DNA of 64,000 nucleotides from Lophium mytilinum (Eukaryota; Ascomycota; Dothideomycetes; Mytilinidiales; Mytilinidiaceae): assembly GCA_010093605.1 (NCBI GenBank), contig MU004202.1:73560-137559 (forward strand), in the 5' to 3' direction. A program made the position numbers and the translations under genes. The notes under the pieces are model-generated. The model ran no database searches. It was not told where the DNA came from and worked only from the letters and a program-made list of their open reading frames with translations. This document shows positions 56,644 through 64,000 of the stretch, in pieces. Position 1 is the first letter of the stretch. Every line of letters begins with the position of its first letter.

Positions 56644-58210
56644 GGGGCGGGGATTTACGACCTGCTGGGGGCAGTCAGACGGTGGTGTGGGGTGGGCAGG
56701 GGGCGGGTTGTAGAGGGGTGGTATTGGGGGTGGTGGAAAGGGGAGCTGGAAAGGGGAGCTGGAAAAGGGTGGTTGTATGATAGGGTAGTTATGCGTGCGC
56801 GTTACACGCTTTTATGAACTTGACATCGTATTTGCCTCCTTTACAACCTATGGAAACCATCACGCAAAAGAAAAGGGCAAAAGGAAACACCGCAATGCCA
56901 GGGATCGATCTCCCGCCCGCAAAAAAGACATCAGGCGAAGGTCACCTGCGTTTCGATCACCGCCTCCGCGGGCTACTACTATGGCCTGTAGTAACCCTCC
57001 TACTTCCCCCGGGCTGGCCAGCGGCGCCCTGCAATCGTCCCACTGGACAATCTTAAGCTTGCCTCGCTTCCAACTTGGGGTCGCCGAGAAATAAACTAGT
57101 ATGTATGCCATTTGGATAGGAAGAGCGGTGTAGCCTTCGCAACGATGTTTGAGATTCCTTTGCCGAGTTTCTTCTTAGAAGGTCCACATTAAGACATCGC
57201 GAGCAAGAACTATGTTAGGGTTGCTGATAGTCTGAAGACATTTCAAGGCAATAATCAGAGTGTTAGAGGGGTGTATCGGGATGTCGAATAGATATCCAAA
57301 GAAGACTAGCGGATACCAAGCAAAAGGAGCTACCTAATCTCGCTAAGCTTGCCCCTAGCGAGAATATAGACGTCTGATGCAACCAACCTACACTCAAGGC
57401 TCCTTAGCCCTCTCTTCATCACCTTTTGTTATCTAGACTCGTACATGCTTGAACAAATGTAAGTTGAGAGGAAAAGCGTAACTGTAAGGGTCCAATGACT
57501 GGCTTTAGGTGGCATTGCTTCGTAGGCCCACTAGGTATTGTAGGAGCTTCATATCATTTTCACTACTTAAAGTTTCGTTTTCTAGCATTATACAAGAGAA
57601 TTCCATCAGAAGTGTCGTTTATGTCTCCTTTTCTTGATGATGACTATGTCACTGGCTATGTGTTCTCGATATGGCGGCTCCAGCACGAGGTAAAGACTTT
57701 CACGACGGATCACTTGCAGGGATTGGTCACGTGACCGTATCAACCCCAATGACCGCTCGGGGAGCTTTTCATCACTCACGTGTACACCTTGTTAGCGCTG
57801 GCTGTAGTGCTTCCAGCGATCATGTGTACAACTCTTTGGCGCCGGCAGAGGTGCCCTATGAAGGTATCACACCCTCCAAAACGAAGAACTTACGGCCTGA
57901 GCCCCACTATCGGAGCACTCCATACAGTGCCAAACACCTGTACACTGATAGGCATCACGGGATGCTCTGGAGTCGTGCGAATTGTGCATCCCGTTGATGA
58001 TCCTGTGACCTGCTCGCTGGGGACCTCCTGACGGCGGTGTCTTGTGAGCAGTATCAGACTTCGAGCGCTACCTTTTGACAGGTTGGTGACCTACTCATCC
58101 AGATCACACCGCTTTTCCGCCTCGTTAGCCTAACTCCATACTAGAGGGGCCAGATTGAGGCCGGCCCGCTCCGTAGCTGCGCTCGCTCCGTAGTTGCTCG
58201 TCAATTCGAC
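56644..58210. other. Long intergenic region downstream of the methyltransferase
   Basis: About 1.6 kb. At ~56737-56770 a short tandem GGAAAGGGGAGCT repeat. Open frames (56795-57094, 57671-57997) have no family features. A palindromic CACGTG is at ~57729. Confidence 0.5.
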
Positions 58211-58463
58211 TATATAAGGTCGTCGCCCGGCCCTCCTCCTCCCTTCCTCCTACACTCCACTTCTTGGGTCTACTCTCTTACCCAACACCAAAGGCTTGTG
58301 GTGGCCAGGCGGTCTGGCTGCATAGCGACCGCCTGGCAGCGCAGCATGATGTGCTGGAAGATACCACCTGGTGGTGAGTTTGCGCGCCCGTCCCCAGCCA
58401 CCGGCTATTTCGCACTCTGGCCGCCGCGACTCGGATTTTCCCAATTCTGACATCACTATATAA
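58211..58463 (+). promoter_or_regulatory. Two TATATAAGG boxes upstream of the small Zn2Cys6 gene
   Basis: TATATAA followed by GG occurs at 58211 and again at 58457, each followed by CT/CC-rich sequence that looks like a transcription start region. The second lies about 195 bases before the start codon and is the likelier core promoter; the first could serve a longer transcript. Confidence 0.5.
58305..58336. repeat. Perfect 9-bp inverted repeat in the leader/promoter
   Basis: CCAGGCGGT (58305-58313) and ACCGCCTGG (58328-58336) form a hairpin with a 14-base loop; a further CCACCTGGTGG palindrome follows at about 58365. Could be a paired binding site or an RNA stem. Confidence 0.55.
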
Positions 58464-58652
58464 GGCCACCTCCCACCCACCTTTCTCATCAGGTCTTCCT
58501 CTCCGCGACATCCTCATCAACCTCTTCTCTTCTCGCGCTGCGCGCTCCATTTCGGCTTCAATTCTTCGTCTTATTTCTCATCATTTTTTGCGCTGGACGC
58601 CCTTCTCAACCGCTCCAAACCCTCATCAAAACCTCTCGAATTTCCTTCTGAA

Positions 58653-59185
58653 ATGCCTCCTCGCACCGTGAAGCTCATCCTCCAGGGTCACAATGACGCC
58701 GCCACCCTCAACGCCGCTGCCGCTCCCAAGACCGAGTCGAAGCACCCCAAGCCCGCTGTCGTCTCCGGTCGCGTCGCGAAGCACCCCAAGAAGGCCCAAG
58801 TCACCATTGCTTGTGGTTGCTGCCGTCAGAGCAAGGCGAAAGTACGTCTGATTCGCACCCTGCTGCCAAATGCCACTGCTGACATGCCTGAAAGTGCACT
58901 GGAGCCCGCCCCGTCTGCGCGCGCTGCCTCAAATCTGACCTTGTCTGCACCTACTCTGGCAACGTCGGTGAAACTCGCGAGGGCGCTCTGAAGCGTCAGC
59001 TCGCTGAGGCCAATGAGAAGATCCGCCTGCTTGAATCCGGCCCTGGCGCCAAGATGGAGCGCATGTGGCCCTATTTCAAGAGCTTGACTAGCACTGATCA
59101 CTCCATCACCGTCATGTTGGCCACGTCGTTTGAGGATTTTGTCGAGATGATCGAGGCGGCGAAGGCACTCAAGGAGGTCATGTAG
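58653..59185 (+). CDS. Very small Zn2Cys6 protein, two exons
   Basis: Exons 58653-58841 and 58895-59185 give 159 residues. The zinc cluster ACGCCRQSKAKCTGARPVCARCLKSDLVCTY is split by the intron exactly before the third cysteine; all six cysteines have standard spacing. Lys-rich segments precede it. A short coiled segment (ALKRQLAEANEKIRLLES) follows, as in Gal4-type dimerisation, then a ~45-residue helix-like end. There is no large fungal regulatory domain (the usual 400-700 residues), so it could be a DNA-binding-only regulator or a competitor of larger factors; that is speculation. Start is the first ATG after a CT-rich leader. Confidence 0.82.
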
Positions 59186-59244
59186 GGGGAAGAGGGGTGG
59201 GCTGGCACTGCCTGGGGGACTTCCATAGCTTTTCCAAATTCTGC

Positions 59245-59655
59245 ACATGAATGAAATTCCATGTCTTTGACCACACCGATACCTCGCTGAGCCGCCTCGT
59301 GCAGTGATGAACAAGTGTACATATGCCTTAGTATTCGAGCTAACTAGCGGTTGTATAGTATGGTTTGACACCGTTTGAATGGCCTCAACAGATTATTCTC
59401 AATAGGAATGTGATGGAAAATCATCCTTTTGACCGCCCCGAAACCTCGCTGAGCCACCTCAAGCAGTGACAACCAAATGTATATGTAGCTTCGTATTCAG
59501 GTTGCCTAGGGGCTGTATAGTATGGTTTGACACTGTCTGAATGGCCTCAACAGCTCTTCCTCAATATGAACGCGACGAAAACTAATCCTTTTGACCACCC
59601 CGAAACCTAGCCAGGGCACCTCATGCAGTGACAAACGATTGTATGTATCCCTCTA
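59245..59655. repeat. Tandem repeat, period 162 bp, about 2.5 copies
   Basis: The anchor TTTGACC occurs at 59266, 59428 and 59590, exactly 162 bases apart. Units share ACCTCGCTGAGCC, CAGTGA, GTATAGTATGGTTTGACAC and GAATGGCCTCAACAG. The first copy overlaps the 3' flank of the small Zn2Cys6 gene. A diverged further copy (CACGCTGGGCCACCTCAGAC) lies at ~60260-60310. Confidence 0.85.
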
Positions 59656-59745
59656 TCCCGCGATGTCTTCTGCCCCTATTCCAGCGTATTGAAAGCATCA
59701 CGACCAATATCAAGACCTTGAGAACTGATTCCTACAGCCTTTGGA

Positions 59746-60213
59746 CACCGTTTGAGCGCCCCCATAGGGTCGTAAACCGTCGACATAGGATGTAAAGATT
59801 GCTCCAGCGTATATTGAGGAGCTTTTTGGAAGCATGGTAACGTTCATGAAGCTCCCTCAACGAATTATGGTGAATAACAAAACGGAAGCGTATACGCTCC
59901 AAATGGGAGTGCTCGGGGTAACGCGCAAGGCGGTGCGCTTGATATTAGGCCTTTCAATATCAAGTTTCAAGAGGTTTGCCACCGTTTGAGGGCCCCTGTG
60001 GGGTTATAAACCATCTGTATAGGATGTAAAGATTGCTACAGCTTATATGGAGGAGCTACCTGGGGGAATAGTAGCGTATATAAAGCCACTTCGACGTGTT
60101 ATAGCGAATAGCAACACCACAGCATATATATTCTGAATGGAAGTGCTCGGGGTGTTTTGCGCGGCAATACCCTCGATATCAGGCTTCTGGATATCACGTT
60201 TCATGGTTTTCGA
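59746..60213. repeat. Tandem repeat, period 234 bp, two copies
   Basis: CACCGTTTGAG starts at 59746 and at 59980, and TGTAAAGATTGCT at 59791 and 60025, both pairs 234 bases apart. Units share GGATGTAAAGATTGCT, GAGGAGCT and GTGCTCGGGGT. A third copy starts GACGCCGTCTGG at ~60212 and breaks off. Its GACACCGTTTGA opening also resembles part of the 162-bp unit. No coding signal. Confidence 0.85.
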
Positions 60214-60327
60214 CGCCGTCTGGCTTGGCTTGACATGTCTTGCGAAATCTGGAAGTGATAGTTTGGACCAATCTATTACCACGCTGGGCCACCTCAGACG
60301 GTGGCAAGCGAGTCCTACGTACGGCTA

Positions 60328-63300
60328 TCATGCCTCCAAATCGTAAAGCAAGCATCCTTGTGTCCTGAAATTGTAGACAAATGCTTTCCCGCCTTCGCCG
60401 GTCCTGAGACTCTCCTTCTCCTCCCGCCACTTACCAGCATACTTGAGAAGCAAATCGTGCAAGTCCTGCAAATACTTCCGATCCGCCAACGGCAAGCTCT
60501 GGATCGCGCGCCTCCAGCTATCCGGATCGCTCAGCCTCGTGTCCCTCACTAGCTCCATGATCTCATCCTTCGTCTCGATAGCAGCAATGGGCGCTGACTT
60601 GAATGTGTCGAGCAGACCGCTCGAACGGGACCGGGCAGCCTCGATTATCCCCCACTTGTTGGTCTTCTTGGATTTACGCTCCGCGACGAGGACATCCACC
60701 TCTGCTTTGGGCGAAGAGGATGAGGTGTCGTCTTTCCCGCTGATGGTGCGAGAGAGCGCATGGCGTTGTTGAAGACTGGCGCCTTCGCGCTGATCCCGGT
60801 CGCGAATTTCGGCCTTCAGGTAAGAAAGAAGTTCGGTGCTGCGGATGTCCGTGTCTTCCTTCTTATCGATGCTCTTGACTTTGATATCGGGCTTACCGCT
60901 TACGGAGGCATCGTGCTTGATGATGACGACCCAGCTGATGTTGTCGTCTTTGTAGTGCGACAGGAGCTCTTCGGGTGAGCGAGCGTCTCGAGCGAGCTCA
61001 GCATTGAAGCCTTGCCAGATGAGATTCGACACGAGTTTGACGCCAGTGGAGCGTAGGATGGTAGAATCAAAGCTAGCGACTAGCACGTCGCAGCGGCGCG
61101 GTATCCAGGAATGCTCTGGTTCTTCGTCGCCGCCATCCTTTGATGCCGCACCCTTCTTCAGGAAATGACTCTTTGGTGGGTTTTTGAGGTATCGGGCCAT
61201 TGAACCGACAAGTCGATCCCAACCCAAGTTCATACCTACAGCATGGATTCCTGTGAGCTGGGACTGGCCTTTGGGACGATACTCTTCGATGAGCCGGTCG
61301 TATCGTCCTCCAGCCGCAAGGACTTCCCGACGCTTGCTATCGTACAAGCACTGGAACAGAATGCCGCCGGAATAGAACTTCTCGTTTACACTACTAAGCG
61401 GGCATATGTAGGCTTTGCGCTTCACATCCCAGTGTTTCATGTAAGCGATAACAGTCTTCAAGTGAGCAAACACGGCATGTGTCTGATCCAAGTGCTTCGT
61501 GCCTTCGAAGGTTCTTCGTAGCTTGGCGAAAGCCTTCTCTGGCGAGTCCCTCCAATCGAACTTTGCAAGGTCGTCCAGCGATGTCGATGAGACGCCAATC
61601 TCGGGGGCACGGAGTTCATTTCTAATCTTCTGCCAGGTGTAAGACTGGATGTTCAACTTGCTGAGGGCTTCTTTGACGGATGGGCGCAGTGGGACGTTGA
61701 TGCGACAAAAATCCAAGATGAGCTCTAGCAGATCTGAATGATTCAGGTGGAAACACATCTGAGTAGATTTCAGCGAAGGGAAGTCTTGTGTGACTTCGTC
61801 TATAACCTTGATAACCTCAGCCTCTTTCAAGGCGAGATCAAAAGTGTCGTAAGAAACGATGTCAAAATCGGCTTCGCCGTTGCTGCGTGGAGCGCCGATA
61901 GCATAGTTGTCGCGGAAGACCGTCCCTATGGTATATGTCCTTTCGAGAGTCGGTGCTCCTCGGCCGAGACTTCTAGCATACGGCAATGTCAAGTCGTATG
62001 GCAGCTGGACTAATGTGCCAGATGTATCGAACAGCTTGACCACGTTGCTGTTTGAGTAGTGGTCAGACCAAGGTAACAGCAGCTGGCGCTGCGTCTTGAC
62101 CGCACCGTGACTTCGAAAGATCATAGCCAGGCGATCTTCGATGAGGTTTTGCAGCCCTACATCACTAGCCTTCAGGGTGTGCACACCAGTAGTAGTACCT
62201 ATGTCCCATGCGAAATCTTTAACTTGGTTGTCCGGTTTCTGTGAGAATAGCGCGGCCATCATCTTCTGATAATGAGGGGAGTTTCGGTCGGATAGGGCTT
62301 TCAAGGCCTCTTTGATGGCTTCGTCTTCAATTTGAAGAGGAACCTTTCCACTTCGGAGTAATTCCGCGCAACTAGGACGTTCACCAGGCTTGTGGCGGAT
62401 TAAAGACGTGATGATGCTACCTTCCAGTGCCTTATCTGCTCCCTGAAAGCCGTCTGGTAAGGTGTGCTGTTTCTCTCGTAGAGCTCTGATGACATGGTCT
62501 CGCTCCATTGCGGTCTTCAAAGGGTGGCACATTTCAAAGAAGATGATACCCAGCGAATACATGTCGACCTTGTCGTTGTAACTACCACCGGCACCTGAGC
62601 GTAGCTCCGGAGCAACGTATAAAGTCGTTCCAACACTGTGGGTCATATCACCGTCGATGGTGTTGCTCGAGGATGCGCCTTTGTCTACGCGATGGTACTG
62701 GCCACTGGTAGCTAGGCCGAAATCACCGATTTTAGGGATTTTTGCCACATCTATGAAGACGTTGTCTGGCTTGAGGTCACGATGGATAATGCCGTGGCCG
62801 TGAATGTGCGCAAGACCTTCAAGGACTTGACGTAGAAGTCTCCAGTATTCCTCAGGCTCTTCATATAGCCCCTTTCGTATGAGATCGCGAAGCGTCTGCT
62901 TTTCGCAGTATTCCATTTGGATGTATAGGGTCGTCTTGACTGGGCGGGAGTTGGATGTGATACGTGTTGCTTTTGGGAGGGCCTTGGAGTCGCCGGTGGC
63001 GTCTCCGTCCTCTTCTTCTGTATGGAACCGTCAGTGTCGGATTTCTGAAAATTGCATCTTGCTATAACCATCTCGAGGGTGTTGGAGGACTTCATAAGAC
63101 TTCAGAATAGCGTGTGCAAACATGTTAATGTGGTTTTGGGGGGATCTGAAGCTTACCTGTGTTATCACCACTTGTGCCGAATACGATCCCGTCATCTGAC
63201 TCCTCGTCCTCATCATCCGACTCCTCTTCAAACCCAGTCTTGGAGCTTATAAAGTCCAGCCCTCCAGTACTTCCCCCAAACTCGACGAAGTCCCCGCTTA

Positions 63301-64000
63301 GGGACGATGCTGGCGAATCGTTCCCAGTGAACGTATTAGAGGATTCCCCGTCAGTTTCCGACACAGTGGATACCTCCTCCTCTGGCCATGCCGTGAAATA
63401 ACGTACTACGCATGGGTGATTGAGACGAGACAAAAGCATGACTTCGGACAAGACTTCAGTGAGTGCGGCAGCAGAGTTCTGCTTTATTTTCTTGATGGCG
63501 TAAAAGCGCCCATCAAGCTTGTTACGCGCCTTCACAACCTCGCCATAGCCGCCCTTTCCTAAACGGCCGGCTTCCGCCCACTCGCTTGCGTACCTCGAAA
63601 ATGGGTTCAAAGCCCCTGTGGACGACTCTCGGCGTGCTCGCCGTCCATGAAGGGCAAAGGAAGTAGAAGGTGTTCTTGAGTGCATGGGTGAAACAGGCTG
63701 AAAATATACGGGAATATCGTTTCGCAAGAATTCGCATGGTATCAAATCGAAAGCCGACGGCCGCTTTTTGGGGTCTGGTCTGAAGAACTTCCGAGTTATG
63801 TCACCCAATGCATCCGACAGCTGCAGGTCCGTGATGAGCACCGTAGGCGAAGCGTGCTTTTGCGGAGTTTCAAGACCGAAAAGCATCTGGAGGAATACTA
63901 CGCCGAGGTCCCAGACATCAGTCTTTCTTGTACGTCTGGTCGAAACTTCTTGCGAAAGCTCTGATGGTACCCAAAAGGCAGACCTTGGCGTCGAGAATGG
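60328..64000 (-). CDS. GCN2: eIF2-alpha kinase GCN2, C-terminal part (5' end beyond the window)
   Basis: Kinase that phosphorylates eIF2-alpha when uncharged tRNA accumulates. Exons visible: 64000-63157 and 63017-60328, about 1178 residues; the open frame runs off the window edge, so the RWD domain and part of the pseudokinase domain (TDVWDLGVVFLQMLFGL) lie outside. Then the true kinase: LGKGGYGEVVKARN, an acidic insert (EEESDDEDEESDD) split by the intron, HRDLKPDNVFIDVA, GDFGLATSG. The HisRS-like domain follows (LPWSDHYSNSNVVKLFD, RTYTIGTVFRDN, EADFDIV), with a final C-terminal domain ending LLYDLEA. Confidence 0.96.

Noticed and set aside
1-64000. tRNA, rRNA and CRISPR features
   Set aside because: I scanned for the GTTCGAATC-type T-loop box on both strands, rRNA-like blocks and spaced short repeats; none was convincing.

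Overview
This is gene-dense nuclear DNA from a filamentous ascomycete (Pezizomycotina; Dothideomycetes is my guess from general look only). The signs are short introns of about 50-160 bases with GT-AG (two GC-AG) borders and CTAAT-like branch sites, a copper amine oxidase, NACHT and NACHT-ankyrin proteins, Zn2Cys6 regulators, a LaeA-like methyltransferase, F-box and BTB duplicates, and small terminal-inverted-repeat transposons. I rebuilt exon structures by hand from splice signals and reading phase; every spliced model listed closes in frame.

Layout. 0-2 kb: the shared RNA polymerase I/III subunit RPC19 and histidine-biosynthesis HIS3, divergent. 2-8 kb: an intact NACHT gene, a 648-bp hAT-like MITE with an 8-bp target duplication, and the decayed start of a second gene of the same N-terminal family. 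8-10.4 kb: CCR4-NOT deadenylase POP2/CAF1 and a small complex I subunit (NDUFB3/B12 type). 12-17.3 kb: an eight-exon aldehyde dehydrogenase and a copper amine oxidase, which could act in sequence (amine to aldehyde to acid). 14-33.5 kb: an accessory zone with seven full or partial copies of one TA-target MITE family, two paralogous F-box genes around a kinase-like gene that ends at an early TAG, an atypical SDR divergent from a Zn2Cys6 regulator, then COQ8, the amidase NTA1, the 51-codon ribosomal protein eL39 gene (a two-codon first exon), and a broken/intact BTB-like gene pair.

35-43.3 kb is mostly housekeeping: a BMT5-like rRNA methyltransferase, an HPP membrane protein, the ABCF ATPase ARB1, and FYV10/GID9 of the GID ubiquitin ligase. 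43.5-49.8 kb holds a 2043-residue NACHT-ankyrin protein with about 33 ankyrin repeats and a very acidic tail. 50.6-53.3 kb is glycyl-tRNA synthetase in 13 exons, with two start codons that suggest mitochondrial and cytosolic forms. 55-56.6 kb is a LaeA-like methyltransferase with a long low-complexity insert. 58.6-59.2 kb is a tiny Zn2Cys6 protein, followed by two different tandem repeats (162-bp and 234-bp periods), and the window ends inside GCN2, the eIF2-alpha kinase.

I see no bacterial-type operon, CRISPR array, rRNA or convincing tRNA gene. The most unusual material is the NLR-like gene turnover at 2-7 kb, the MITE-rich F-box/kinase zone, the giant ankyrin NLR, and the unexplained tandem repeats beside GCN2.
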